A stretch of DNA of 64,000 nt from Lachnospiraceae bacterium (GCA_910576335.1 CAJTIU010000006.1:1-64000), one strand, 5' to 3'. Shown: positions 45,125 to 54,099, numbered from the stretch's first letter. A program made the numbers and translations. Notes: a model not told the origin generated them from the sequence alone.

Positions 45125-46549
45125 ATGTCAAATATTTTAAAAGTAACGACCCCGCCGACCGGTTATGACAATAATGCAATCAATAAGCAGACAACCTCCC
45201 AACAGGCGGAGAACATGAGTGTAAAGAATCCGGTGGATCCGAGCCGGGTGGTAAGAGCAGACGGAAGAAACCAGGCAAATAACCAGCAGGATGCCGCCCA
45301 GAAGGGTGTGTCAGCGGAATCAAATTTTGGAAATTTTGTCCAGTCTCTGCGTGATCTTCCAAAACTTGAGGATATTATGACCAAGATGATCTTCAGCGGC
45401 ATGGCAAATGTGGTGGAATCCGGCATCAGCAAAGGAACAGCGGCAGAGATTCAGGCACTGTTCCGGTCACTGAATATGTCCCCTGAGGAGCTGGCTGATT
45501 TTGTAAAAAGCCAGATGGCGGGGGCGAACCGGATGCAGGGACCCTTATTTGACATGCTTCGCCAGGTGATGGATGAGGCAACTACGGTTGAGCTGAAAGC
45601 AGGAATCCTGGATTTTTTGAAAAAGTATAATGATATGTCATCTGGAAAGCATCTCCTCCAGAACATTAAGGACGGATTAAAGGAGATGGAAGGATATATG
45701 TTCCGCAACGACAGGGAAGGACTGCAGAGACTTGCAGCAAGGCTAAGGCCTTACAGTATGCAGGCAAATGTGACGAATTCCCAGCTCCTTAAGGGCGAGA
45801 TCATACCATATCTGGGGAGATACATATCCGAGACAAGAGATATGGGGAAGATCAGGGATCTGATCAGCCTTCTTGCACTGAATACCTCAAGATATGAGAA
45901 TGGAAATGTGAACAACGTAGTCCAGGCATTTTTGAAGCTGATGGATTTTCCCGCATTCCAGAAACATTTTGAAGGAATGACAGCAGCAGAACTTAAGGCT
46001 ATGTTCCAAAATGTAGATTTTGACAGGGCAGCAGGAAAGATGCCCTGGGCAGATAATCTGATTAATATTATACAGGCAGGCATAAAAGGAGAGGCAGGCG
46101 TGGAAAACAGGGAGGCCTTCATGAATATTATGAAAGCAATCCTTGTGAATGAAAGTGTCTATATGCCGGTTATGCACGCCATGATCCCGGCAGTCCTTAA
46201 TGGAGTTCCTATGTTTGCCGAAATGTGGATAGATCCGGATGAAGAATCCGGAAATCCAGGCTCAAAGGAGAAGGGAATTAAGCTTTTAATAAAATTTGAC
46301 TTGAAAGATGTTGGCTTTTTTGACATGATGATGTATTATGAAAAAGGGAAGATGGATATGCTGATTCATTATCCAGAGGAACTAAAGGATCATGAGAGCG
46401 ATATCCGTAACGGAATAAGAAAGATTATGGCTAAGAATAATCTGGAGCTTGAGTATCTTGCCGTGGAGCAGGGAAAGGAATCCATACCAGTATCCGCTGC
46501 ATTCCCGAAGATATTTGAAAGGAGAAATTCGATTAATGTCACAATATGA
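45125..46549 (+). CDS. FliK-like flagellar protein (hook-length control type), 474 aa
   Basis: No family is recognised over the full length. The N-terminal ~70 residues are Asn/Gln/Thr-rich and disordered-looking; the middle is helical. The last ~90 residues ('IKLLIKFDLKDVGFFDMMMY', 'GKMDMLIHYPEELKDHESDI', 'KIMAKNNLELEYLAV') have the layout of the FliK C-terminal domain. It overlaps by 14 bases an FlhB C-terminal-domain gene, and FliK acts on FlhB in the export switch. The assignment is therefore structural and contextual, not by close similarity. Confidence 0.6.
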   Translation: MSNILKVTTPPTGYDNNAINKQTTSQQAENMSVKNPVDPSRVVRADGRNQANNQQDAAQKGVSAESNFGNFVQSLRDLPKLEDIMTKMIFSGMANVVESGISKGTAAEIQALFRSLNMSPEELADFVKSQMAGANRMQGPLFDMLRQVMDEATTVELKAGILDFLKKYNDMSSGKHLLQNIKDGLKEMEGYMFRNDREGLQRLAARLRPYSMQANVTNSQLLKGEIIPYLGRYISETRDMGKIRDLISLLALNTSRYENGNVNNVVQAFLKLMDFPAFQKHFEGMTAAELKAMFQNVDFDRAAGKMPWADNLINIIQAGIKGEAGVENREAFMNIMKAILVNESVYMPVMHAMIPAVLNGVPMFAEMWIDPDEESGNPGSKEKGIKLLIKFDLKDVGFFDMMMYYEKGKMDMLIHYPEELKDHESDIRNGIRKIMAKNNLELEYLAVEQGKESIPVSAAFPKIFERRNSINVTI

Positions 46550-46883
46550 TGATGTGCTTAATAAAAAAGCCGTTGCTCTCAAATATGATGAGAATAAAGA
46601 CGCCGCACCAGTCATTGTTGCATCTGGTCTTGGTTATATGGCAGAGCGTATTGTGGAGACGGCAAATCAGAACGGAGTGCCTGTGTATGAGGATAATTCC
46701 CTTGCAACAGTGCTGAGCCAGCTTGACCTTGGAACACCGATTCCGGAAGAACTCTATCAGGCAATTGTCGATATTTATGCATATTTCCTGAAATATACTC
46801 CAAAGTATACCAAGGAAGAGCATGAAGCGATGATGGAGGAAAATGCAGAAAATGCAGAAAATGAGGAGAATGAAGGAGAATAG
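46536..46883 (+). CDS. FlhB C-terminal-domain-like protein (FlhX type), 115 aa
   Basis: The region 'DDVLNKKAVALKYDENKDAA' to 'LATVLSQLDLGTPIPEELYQ' and 'AIVDIYAYFLKY' matches the cytoplasmic export-switch domain of FlhB/YscU, without its membrane part. The self-cleaving NPTH is absent: the position reads LNKKAVALKYD. The end is acidic (EENAENAENEENEGE). The start at 46536 has AAAGGAG upstream and overlaps the FliK-like gene. Such stand-alone domains can replace the cleaved FlhB C-terminus in E. coli-type systems. Confidence 0.82.
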   Translation: MSQYDDVLNKKAVALKYDENKDAAPVIVASGLGYMAERIVETANQNGVPVYEDNSLATVLSQLDLGTPIPEELYQAIVDIYAYFLKYTPKYTKEEHEAMMEENAENAENEENEGE

Positions 46884-46886
46884 CAA

Positions 46887-46924
46887 TTGGGGACGGGGTA
46901 TTTTTAAAAATACCCCGTCCCCAA
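46887..46924. repeat. GGGGACGGGG palindrome, copy P3
   Basis: The same 38-bp palindrome as P1 with TATTTTTAAAAATA core, placed between two convergent genes, where it can act as a bidirectional terminator. Confidence 0.9.
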
Positions 46925-46928
46925 CCCG

Positions 46929-47531
46929 TTACCACGCCCGGCTGAGCTGCTGCTTATATACAAACTGGCGTATATCCCTCTCTGCTGAGTTCTTCAGATC
47001 TGTGAATTTGCAGCCGTAGCCATAATTTCCGTTTTTCAGATCCTGTTCACGAAGTACAAAGGCTTTTACCTGGTGAATCTTTTTGGTAAAACAATAGCTG
47101 AATTCGAATTCTTCGTCAATATCCAGTTGTGTCTTTGTTATAAGGTAGAGACCGCCGACACTGATGTTCTGTATGGTGCCGGAAAAGCTGCCTTGTCTGA
47201 AGGATGTAAAGGTTACTTCCCGCTCCATCTTCGCCCGGAGATCCTTTTGTCTCTGGATAATCTCTACGACCTCCAGAATCTCACAGTCTGCCATCCAGGG
47301 CTCTAATATAAGCGGATCGTAATTCTTCCTTACAATAATCTCACAGTATGTCTTTATATAACCGATCTGTCCATCAAAGAAGTCAATCCGGATATGGTCT
47401 GAATCTGAAAGCTCACTGTTTTTCTTGAAATGAAGTGTAATGTCCTCACCTGTGCACTTTACGCGGACTCTTGACATAAGCTGTCCGTCATCTCCATAGA
47501 CATTACATATGGTGCAATTATTTAAAACCAT
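46929..47531 (-). CDS. PilZ-domain protein (YcgR-like), 200 aa
   Basis: The N-terminal half is a beta-rich domain of the YcgR-N type ('CTGEDITLHFKKNSELSDSD'). The C-terminal PilZ domain has 'IQNISVGGLYLITKTQLDID', i.e. the N-x-S-x-x-G c-di-GMP motif; the preceding Arg motif is present only loosely ('LRAKMEREV'). YcgR-type proteins slow the flagellar motor when c-di-GMP is high. A strong promoter precedes it (47586-47614). Confidence 0.82.
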   Translation of the reverse strand: MVLNNCTICNVYGDDGQLMSRVRVKCTGEDITLHFKKNSELSDSDHIRIDFFDGQIGYIKTYCEIIVRKNYDPLILEPWMADCEILEVVEIIQRQKDLRAKMEREVTFTSFRQGSFSGTIQNISVGGLYLITKTQLDIDEEFEFSYCFTKKIHQVKAFVLREQDLKNGNYGYGCKFTDLKNSAERDIRQFVYKQQLSRAW

Positions 47532-47585
47532 GTATGATCAACCCCCCTCTTCACAGCTGCTAAAAGAGTTACTTCAGATGTAACA

Positions 47586-47614
47586 ATTTTATCATGACAG
47601 AATAAGGAATGCAA
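47586..47614 (-). promoter_or_regulatory. Sigma-A promoter of the PilZ gene
   Basis: TTGCAT (47614-47609) and TAAAAT (47591-47586) are 17 bases apart on the minus strand, ~55 bases before the start codon. Confidence 0.6.
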
Positions 47615-47682
47615 TGATTATTTTAAATGGATTGGATTCGTTAATATGAGCGGACGGTTAGTCCATGAATAGTAACGAATGC

Positions 47683-47711
47683 TTGACATATTTTCAAATA
47701 AATAATACAGT
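47683..47711 (+). promoter_or_regulatory. Sigma-A-type promoter upstream of a small ORF
   Basis: TTGACA and TACAGT are separated by 17 bases. The next gene-like frame starts at 47728, giving an almost leaderless transcript. Confidence 0.5.
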
Positions 47712-47727
47712 GTAAATAGTAATATAT

Positions 47728-47901
47728 ATGCAGAAAAACGCTGCAGCAGAGTTCGATCTGGATATGAGTCTGTCAGAAGAGGGCATTGCCGGAATGCTTG
47801 AGGAATATGAGAGAGATTATCATACCGGGATTAAGAAAAAACAGGTTGGAGTCAGGAAGGTTATACTGGGAGACAAGATACTCATTGAAGCAGTTGTGTG
47901 A
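47728..47901 (+). CDS. Possible small protein, 57 aa
   Basis: The frame reads MQKNAAAEFDLDMSLSEEGI, then an acidic helix 'AGMLEEYERDYHTGIKK' and a hydrophobic end 'VILGDKILIEAVV'. The amino-acid mix is protein-like. There is no ribosome site, but a strong promoter ends ~17 bases upstream, compatible with near-leaderless translation. It could equally be a fragment of a larger lost gene. I recognise no family. Confidence 0.35.
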   Translation: MQKNAAAEFDLDMSLSEEGIAGMLEEYERDYHTGIKKKQVGVRKVILGDKILIEAVV

Positions 47902-47916
47902 GAAAGAGGAAATGAA

Positions 47917-47945
47917 TTGATTTCATGGTTGTAATTGTATATAAT
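47917..47945 (+). promoter_or_regulatory. Sigma-A promoter of the hybrid kinase gene
   Basis: TTGATT and TATAAT are separated by exactly 17 bases, ~58 bases before the start at 48003. Confidence 0.7.
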
Positions 47946-48002
47946 AAGAGCACGTAACGAAGAAAATATCTTTTTCAGGATATATAAGGGGTAAATAAGC
48001 TG

Positions 48003-50549
48003 ATGTATAAAAAGACAAAAAATTTCTTGATGATAAGTTTTGGGGGATTGGTTGTACTGTGTGTTGTCATATTTTTATGGCTGGGAACTTCAATGAGCGG
48101 AAAAAGTAAGGATACAATCAATGAAATTGGAAGAATCTACATGTCTGAGATGAGTAAGCAGCTTCAGCAGAAGTTTAATGCGATTACAGCTCTCTGGGTA
48201 TCCCAGGCGGATGGTATTATAAAACGTACCCCTCCAGAGGATTCTGTGTACGGGGAAGAACTTCTTGATGAACTGGCGCTTAGTGCAAGGGTACGGGAAT
48301 TCAGTTATCTTGGGCTCTATAAAAAGACAGGAAAAAAACAGACAATTTACGGAGAACCGATAGAGGCCTTTGAGGAAGAAGAATTTGCTGAAACATTAAA
48401 GGACAGTCATAAAAAGATTACAAGCGGGATTGATCATAAAGGAGACAGAATCCTTCTCTTTGTAGCGGATGCAGCTTATCCAATGGAAGGCGGGGAGACA
48501 AGTGATGTCATTGTGGCAGGAATTTCCATGTCCTATCTAGAGGATGCGCTTGTTCTTGAGGAGGATGATTCCATGGTGTATTCCCATATCATCCGGAAAA
48601 ATGGAAACTTTGTAGTGCGAAAAGGGGATGCATTCCGTAACAATTATTTTGAGCGTGTCAAGAAAACAATTACGGATTCTGATGGAAAGTCTCCTGAGGA
48701 GCATGTAAAGGATATAAAAGATGCCATAGAGGCAAATGAGGATTATTCGGTACTTGTAACAGTTGAAGGCGTGCACCGTCATATATATTGTGCTCCGCTT
48801 ACAGGGTCCGAATGGTATCTGGTTTCAGTTATGCCTTATGGAGTTCTGGATGCTACGATATTACATCTGAGCGAACAGCGCCAGATCTCGATTTTAATGG
48901 GATGCGGAGTTATTATTGCAGCATCAATCTTGATATTCTTTTTGTACTACCATATGACACAGCAGCAGCTGAGAGATCTTGAAAAAGCAGAGCAGGAGGC
49001 TTCCCATGCAAATCATGCCAAGAGCGAATTTTTGTCCAGTATGAGCCATGATATTCGTACGCCGATGAATGGAATTGTAGGAATGACGGCCATAGCCATG
49101 ACAAATATTAACGATCCGGTGAGGGTTCAGGACTGTCTGAAAAAAATCAGTCTGTCCAGCAGGCATCTTCTGGGTCTGATTAATGATGTTCTGGATATGT
49201 CAAAAATTGAAAGTGGAAAGTTGTCTCTTAATATTGATATTTTGTCTCTTCGCGAGACCATGGAAAGTATTGTGAATATCGTACAGCCTCAGATTAAGGA
49301 GAGAAAGCAGCATTTTGATATTTTTATTCAGGATATTCTGACAGAAGAAGTATGTTGCGATGGCGTGCGTCTGAATCAGGTTCTGATCAATCTGTTGTCA
49401 AATGCGATTAAATTTACGCCTGCCAATGGAAAGATTAATGTGTTTCTGACCCAGGAAGAATCACCGATGGGGGAGAATTATGTAAGATGCCATTTCCGGG
49501 TGAAGGATAACGGAATCGGAATGTCAGAAGAATTCCAAAAGAAAATATTTGACACATTTTCCAGGGAGGACATGAAGGTTCAGAAAATCGAGGGTACTGG
49601 CCTTGGTATGGCAATATCGAAGTTTATTGTAAATATGATGGGCGGCACGATCGAGGTGCAAAGTAAGCAGGGCGTTGGCAGTGAATTTCATATTACAGTT
49701 GATTTGGAAAAAGCAACAATCGAAGAGACAGACATGGTGCTTCCGCCGTGGAGACTTCTGGTTGTAGATAATAATGAGGATCTCTGCCGGAGTGCAGCCT
49801 CTGCCCTTAAGGAAGTCGGAGTGTCAGCAGACTGGGTGTTAAGCGGAAGAGAGGCCCTTGAGAAGATTGAAAAAAATCATAAGAACCATATGGATTATGA
49901 GATCATTCTGCTGGACTGGAAGATGCCGGATATGAATGGACTGGAGACGACAAAGGAAATTAGAAGAATTGCAGGGGAGGATCTTCCAATTCTAATTATC
50001 TCAGCCTATGACTGGAGTGATATTGAGGAAGAGGCCTGTGCGGCAGGAGCACATGGATTTATCTCAAAGCCTCTGTTTAAATCGAATTTGTATATGGGAC
50101 TGAGCCGTTACGTGGAGAAGGAAGTTAAGGAGGAGCCTGTGGTTGAAGAAAAACTACAGGATTTCAGAGGAATTAAGCTTTTGCTTGCCGAGGATAATGA
50201 GCTTAACTGGGAGATCGCAGAGGATATTCTGACAGAGTCCGGATTCGAGGTTGACTGGGCAGAAAACGGACAGATCTGTGTGGACAAGTTTAAGGAGTCA
50301 GAGCCTGGGTATTATAAAGCGATTCTTATGGATATCCGTATGCCGGTGATGACAGGATATGAGGCAGCAAAGGCAATTCGTGCACTTGACAGAGAGGACG
50401 CCGATCTGCCTATTCTGGCAATGACAGCAGATGCATTTGCCGAAGATATACAGAGGTGTATGGAATGCGGCATGAATGAGCATATAGCGAAGCCAATTGA
50501 TGTGAAGAAGCTGATGAAGCTGCTGAAAATGTATCTGCTGGATAATTAA
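48003..50549 (+). CDS. Hybrid sensor histidine kinase with two receiver domains, 848 aa
   Basis: Two membrane helices (about residues 8-29 and 298-318) bracket an extracellular sensor of the double-Cache type. The kinase core has H349 in 'FLSSMSHDIRTPMNG', the N box 'QVLINLLSNAIKFTP', and the G boxes 'DNGIGMSEEF' and 'GTGLGMAISKFIV'. Two receivers follow, with phospho-Asp at D638 ('ILLDWKMPDMNG') and D777 ('ILMDIRMPVMTG'). No separate output domain is fused, so signal leaves through another phosphotransfer protein or the receivers themselves. Its input is unknown. Confidence 0.93.
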   Translation: MYKKTKNFLMISFGGLVVLCVVIFLWLGTSMSGKSKDTINEIGRIYMSEMSKQLQQKFNAITALWVSQADGIIKRTPPEDSVYGEELLDELALSARVREFSYLGLYKKTGKKQTIYGEPIEAFEEEEFAETLKDSHKKITSGIDHKGDRILLFVADAAYPMEGGETSDVIVAGISMSYLEDALVLEEDDSMVYSHIIRKNGNFVVRKGDAFRNNYFERVKKTITDSDGKSPEEHVKDIKDAIEANEDYSVLVTVEGVHRHIYCAPLTGSEWYLVSVMPYGVLDATILHLSEQRQISILMGCGVIIAASILIFFLYYHMTQQQLRDLEKAEQEASHANHAKSEFLSSMSHDIRTPMNGIVGMTAIAMTNINDPVRVQDCLKKISLSSRHLLGLINDVLDMSKIESGKLSLNIDILSLRETMESIVNIVQPQIKERKQHFDIFIQDILTEEVCCDGVRLNQVLINLLSNAIKFTPANGKINVFLTQEESPMGENYVRCHFRVKDNGIGMSEEFQKKIFDTFSREDMKVQKIEGTGLGMAISKFIVNMMGGTIEVQSKQGVGSEFHITVDLEKATIEETDMVLPPWRLLVVDNNEDLCRSAASALKEVGVSADWVLSGREALEKIEKNHKNHMDYEIILLDWKMPDMNGLETTKEIRRIAGEDLPILIISAYDWSDIEEEACAAGAHGFISKPLFKSNLYMGLSRYVEKEVKEEPVVEEKLQDFRGIKLLLAEDNELNWEIAEDILTESGFEVDWAENGQICVDKFKESEPGYYKAILMDIRMPVMTGYEAAKAIRALDREDADLPILAMTADAFAEDIQRCMECGMNEHIAKPIDVKKLMKLLKMYLLDN

Positions 50550-50552
50550 ATC

Positions 50553-50594
50553 AATTGGGGACGGGGTAAAATGAATTTTACCCCGTCCCCAATT
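50553..50594. repeat. GGGGACGGGG palindrome, copy P4
   Basis: AATTGGGGACGGGG and its complement surround TAAAATGAATTTTA. It lies between the hybrid kinase and a glycosyltransferase, directly before the latter's ribosome site. Confidence 0.9.
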
Positions 50595-50610
50595 AAAAAA
50601 GGAGATAAAA

Positions 50611-51720
50611 ATGATGTCTATAGGGCTTGTGATGATTGTGAAAAATGAGGAAAGATGCCTTAGAAAGTGTCTTTCCAGGGCGAAGAAGCTTGTGGATGAG
50701 ATCTATATTACAGATACTGGATCTACAGACGACACAGTGAAGATTGCAGAGGAGTTTCATGCACATATCTCACAGTTTGAGTGGTGCAATGACTTTGCGG
50801 CAGCGAGGAATTTCGCTCTCCGGCAGTCGGAGTGCGACTGGAATCTGATGCTGGATGCAGATGAGTATCTGGTGTCAGGAAAGCGGAAGGACCTTATTAG
50901 ATTTATGGAAAGGGCTGAGAAATCAGGAACTGTAGTACAGGCCGGGTGTGTGGGAGCAATTCGGAGGTATGACAGCTATGTTGAGGAGAACGGGGAAATT
51001 AGTAAGGCATGTACGTATACAACCCGTTTTATTCCGAAAGGGATATATTTTGAAGGAAGGGTGCATGAACAGGTGGCAGCAGACCTTCCGATTATACCAC
51101 TTCCACTTGTATTTGAGCATGACGGGTATCTGCAGGGAGGAAAAGGGGAACGGAATCTGGAGATTTTGTTAGAAGAGCTTTCCGAAAAGCCGGAGGATGC
51201 TTACCTGTACTATCAGTCAGCCAGAACGCTGTGGCTTATGAAGGAGTACGAGAGAGCAGATTTCTATTTTCAGGAGTTTTATAAAAGGGTTCCAGAGACA
51301 GGCACAGGGTACAGGGTGAATGGAGTTGTTTCTTATATATATAACCTGTTGGAAGTGAAGAAGTATGAGACAGGCTTTGAGGTGATAGAAGCAGAGAGGG
51401 CGAGACTTGGAAATTATACAGATTATCACTTCGCATGTGGAACATTTTATATGAAAGCAATCTTTTCTGATGTGAAGAGGTATGTGGGGTATCTGCCGGA
51501 GATTGAGAAGTCTTATAAAAGATGCCTGGAGATCGGAGAAGCGCCAGAGCAGGAAGGCGTCAGGGGGAATGGATCATTTAAGGCGGCATATAACCTGGGC
51601 GTGTGGTTTGAGGTGAATGGAGATGTGAATGAGGCGGTAAAATATTATAGGATGGCAAAAGGCTGGGGGTATCAGCCGGCTGGGGACAGGCTAAAATCAA
51701 TTTGGGACGGGGTAAAATGA
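50611..51720 (+). CDS. Family 2-type glycosyltransferase with helical repeat tail, 369 aa
   Basis: The N-terminal GT-A fold shows 'IGLVMIVKNEERCLRKCLSR', 'IYITDTGSTDDTVKIAEEF' and the DxD-like 'LMLDADEYL'. After residue ~200 the protein becomes TPR-like ('DAYLYYQSARTLWLMKEYER', 'VKYYRMAKGWGYQPAG'). Such enzymes often glycosylate surface peptides or proteins. The last six residues (IWDGVK) and the stop codon come from palindrome P5, so the original end has probably been altered. Sugar donor and acceptor are unknown. Confidence 0.85.
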   Translation: MMSIGLVMIVKNEERCLRKCLSRAKKLVDEIYITDTGSTDDTVKIAEEFHAHISQFEWCNDFAAARNFALRQSECDWNLMLDADEYLVSGKRKDLIRFMERAEKSGTVVQAGCVGAIRRYDSYVEENGEISKACTYTTRFIPKGIYFEGRVHEQVAADLPIIPLPLVFEHDGYLQGGKGERNLEILLEELSEKPEDAYLYYQSARTLWLMKEYERADFYFQEFYKRVPETGTGYRVNGVVSYIYNLLEVKKYETGFEVIEAERARLGNYTDYHFACGTFYMKAIFSDVKRYVGYLPEIEKSYKRCLEIGEAPEQEGVRGNGSFKAAYNLGVWFEVNGDVNEAVKYYRMAKGWGYQPAGDRLKSIWDGVK

Positions 51721-51739
51721 ATTTTACCCCGTCCCCAAA
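51701..51739. repeat. GGGGACGGGG palindrome, copy P5, overlapping a gene end
   Basis: GGGACGGGGTAAAATGAA is followed by TTTTACCCCGTCCCC. The glycosyltransferase frame runs into the left arm and stops at TGA in the loop. Confidence 0.9.
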
Positions 51740-51758
51740 AAAGGAAGGAGAACTAAAT

Positions 51759-53117
51759 ATGAGCCGTGCAGTAAGACAACAACTGCTTTCTATGACAGGA
51801 TCTTTGGAGAGAGCAAACAGGGTGCTTAAGGATGCAGTAAGCAGAACAGTGATAAATGAAGAGGGTGTGCTGCAGCTTTTGGCAGATTGTCAGGAGACAG
51901 CGATTATGATGGGAAATGAAATAGAGGAAGTGTATGGAGAGGATACAGACAGTGTGGCAAAACTTGAGGAGTACTGCGAAAGTCTGTATGAGATGACGCT
52001 GGTTGTCTCTAATCCGATCAGGCGGAGGGAGATGCAGAAGGTTCTTGTGAATCATCTGAAGCAGATCAGAAAGGCAATCAGCGCTGAGATACCGGACAGG
52101 CTTGAAGTCGTGTTCCTTCCATATAAGGCGTCTATGTGGGATTCTCTTGAGAGCGTGTGGATGGCAGCAGATGCAGATGAGGACTGTGATGCTTATGTTA
52201 TCCCCATTCCATATTATGATAAGAATTCGGACGGAAGTTTTAGGGAGATGCATTACGAGGGAGAGGAGTACCCGGATTATGTACCTGTGACACATTATAA
52301 GGAGTATGATTTTTCCAAAAGGCATCCGGACATCATATTTATCCATAATCCATATGACGACTGTAATTATGTTACCAGTGTGGATCCGTTTTTCTATGCG
52401 AAGAACCTTAAGAGCTTTACAAACAAGTTGGTATATATACCCTACTTTGTGCTGGCAGAACCGGATCCGGATGATCCGAATGTTCAGGAGAATATTGAAC
52501 ATTTCTGTATTGTGCCGGGCGTGCTCCATGCGGATCAGATTATAGTACAGTCGGAAAATATGCGCAAGGTGTATGTTGATATTCTGACAAGGTATACCGC
52601 TGAAAGCGGATTTACTCGGAAGTACTGGGAGGACAGAATCCAGGGGCTCGGCTCGCCGAAGATGGATAAGGTGCTTAGTACCAGAAAGGAAAATGTGGAT
52701 GTCCCCGGGGAATGGAGAAGGATTATCGAAAATGAGAATGGGGAGTGGAAGAAGATTATTCTCTACAATAACAGTGTGTCCGCACTCCTGCAGCATGAGG
52801 ATAAGATGCTTGTGAAGATGCAGGATGTGTTCCGTATTTTTAAGGAGAATAAAGATGAGGTTGCATTGTTATGGCGTCCCCATCCTCTTATTAAGGCTAC
52901 GATTGAGTCCATGCGGCCAGAGCTTTGGGAGAGATATCAGGAGATTGTGAAGAAGTATAAAGAGGAGGGTTGGGGAATTTATGACGATACGGCAGAGCTT
53001 GACAGGGCGATTGCGCTGAGTGATGCGTATTATGGAGATTACAGCAGCCTTGTACAGCTGTGCCAGGAGACGGGGAAGCCGGTGATGATACAGGATGTGG
53101 AGATATTGGATATATAG
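51759..53117 (+). CDS. CDP-glycerol glycerophosphotransferase-like / GT-B-like protein, 452 aa
   Basis: The N-terminal ~120 residues are helical. The rest has the two-domain look of GT-B enzymes: 'LEVVFLPYKASMWDSLESVW' starts one domain, and 'EVALLWRPHPLIKATIESMR' plus 'LDRAIALSDAYYGDYSSLVQ' resembles the C-terminal region of CDP-glycerol:poly(glycerophosphate) transferases. The start at 51759 follows AAGGAAGGAG; an in-frame ATG at 51702 lies in the palindrome. It may act with the preceding glycosyltransferase on a surface or flagellar glycan. Confidence 0.7.
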   Translation: MSRAVRQQLLSMTGSLERANRVLKDAVSRTVINEEGVLQLLADCQETAIMMGNEIEEVYGEDTDSVAKLEEYCESLYEMTLVVSNPIRRREMQKVLVNHLKQIRKAISAEIPDRLEVVFLPYKASMWDSLESVWMAADADEDCDAYVIPIPYYDKNSDGSFREMHYEGEEYPDYVPVTHYKEYDFSKRHPDIIFIHNPYDDCNYVTSVDPFFYAKNLKSFTNKLVYIPYFVLAEPDPDDPNVQENIEHFCIVPGVLHADQIIVQSENMRKVYVDILTRYTAESGFTRKYWEDRIQGLGSPKMDKVLSTRKENVDVPGEWRRIIENENGEWKKIILYNNSVSALLQHEDKMLVKMQDVFRIFKENKDEVALLWRPHPLIKATIESMRPELWERYQEIVKKYKEEGWGIYDDTAELDRAIALSDAYYGDYSSLVQLCQETGKPVMIQDVEILDI

Positions 53118-53159
53118 AGAATTCGCGCAGTCAGATCTAAAAAAAGCCGCCACTATATT

Positions 53160-53205
53160 TTTAAGTCAAGAAAAATATAATTTTTTTGATTTTTCTTGAC
53201 TTAAA
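53160..53205. terminator. Long A+T-rich hairpin after the GT-B-like gene
   Basis: TTTAAGTCAAGAAAAAT at about 53160-53175 pairs with ATTTTTCTTGACTTAAA at 53189-53205. It may terminate the glycosyltransferase pair or be a mobile palindrome. Confidence 0.5.
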
Positions 53206-53218
53206 GATAACCTTTCTT

Positions 53219-53500
53219 GGTGCATTGACTGAGAATTATGTTGCAGTACAGCTTGCCGCGAATGGGTATGGTCTCTATTAATGAACCAGTGAGTACACTA
53301 CGGAACTGGATTTTGTAATTATTAAAGACCAAAGGGTATATGAAATCGAAGTGAAGAAGGGAGAGCGTGTCAGATCCAGGAGTCTTTCCCAGTTTATATT
53401 GAAGTATCACCCATACAGGCCGGTTCAGTTTTCCACCAAGAATTTTGAAAATGAGAATGGGATATGGTCAATTCCATTGTATGCTGTGTTTTGTATGTAG
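53219..53500 (+). pseudogene. DUF4143-type ATPase, C-terminal remnant
   Basis: The frame reads GALTENYVAVQLAANGYGLY, then two stop codons (TAA TGA), then TSEYTTELDFVIIKDQRVYE, IEVKKG and an ending 'IPLYAVFCM'. This is the nuclease-like C-terminal domain common in AAA ATPases with a DUF4143 region. The ATPase half and the start are gone, so it is dead. Confidence 0.75.
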
Positions 53501-53544
53501 CCTCAATGTATGCAAGATGTATGGAATAGAAAGTCTGGGATAGA

Positions 53545-54099
53545 ATGAATAGAAATAATATCTTTTTAACTGGAGATTTGGTTATTGTAAAAAATGTATC
53601 AACTGACGAAACGGAAACATATTTGAAGGTCAGGCGGTATGCGACGATGTTTAAGTCTGCTTATGACATGGACGCCGGGCTATGGGATAATATGAAGCGG
53701 CAGCTCATTGATGATATAACAGGAAAAAATGTTATATGTCTGATATATGAAGCAGAATCAATGAAAGTGTGCGGATATATTGAGCTTGAAATGAATGATA
53801 TTCATAAACCGAAAGTTGGAATCGGTATCTTAGAGAAATACAGAGATAGAGGGTATGCATCTGAAGCCTGCCTGCTTTTGCTGCATGAGGCACTGGAGGA
53901 TGGGGATATAGAGTGTATCGAATGGATGGCATTATATAATAATGAAGCGAGTAATAAGATTGCCAAAAAGCTTGGTGGGAAAATTGTAAGAAAAGATCCG
54001 CTGATTTCTAAGGAGATGATGGAGGGGTGGAAAGATGATGATGTAATAAAAGGAACAGGGATGTTATGCTGTAATGTATATGAAATATGCAGAAGGTAA
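53545..54099 (+). CDS. GNAT-family N-acetyltransferase, 184 aa
   Basis: The acetyl-CoA binding region shows 'VGIGILEKYRDRGYASEACL' (motif A, with the RGYASE loop) and 'NNEASNKIAKKLGGKI' (motif B). It would move an acetyl group from acetyl-CoA to an amine of an unknown substrate. The ribosome site is weak. It stands between a dead gene and the sigma-28-linked secreted protein operon; no functional tie is evident. Confidence 0.82.
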   Translation: MNRNNIFLTGDLVIVKNVSTDETETYLKVRRYATMFKSAYDMDAGLWDNMKRQLIDDITGKNVICLIYEAESMKVCGYIELEMNDIHKPKVGIGILEKYRDRGYASEACLLLLHEALEDGDIECIEWMALYNNEASNKIAKKLGGKIVRKDPLISKEMMEGWKDDDVIKGTGMLCCNVYEICRR

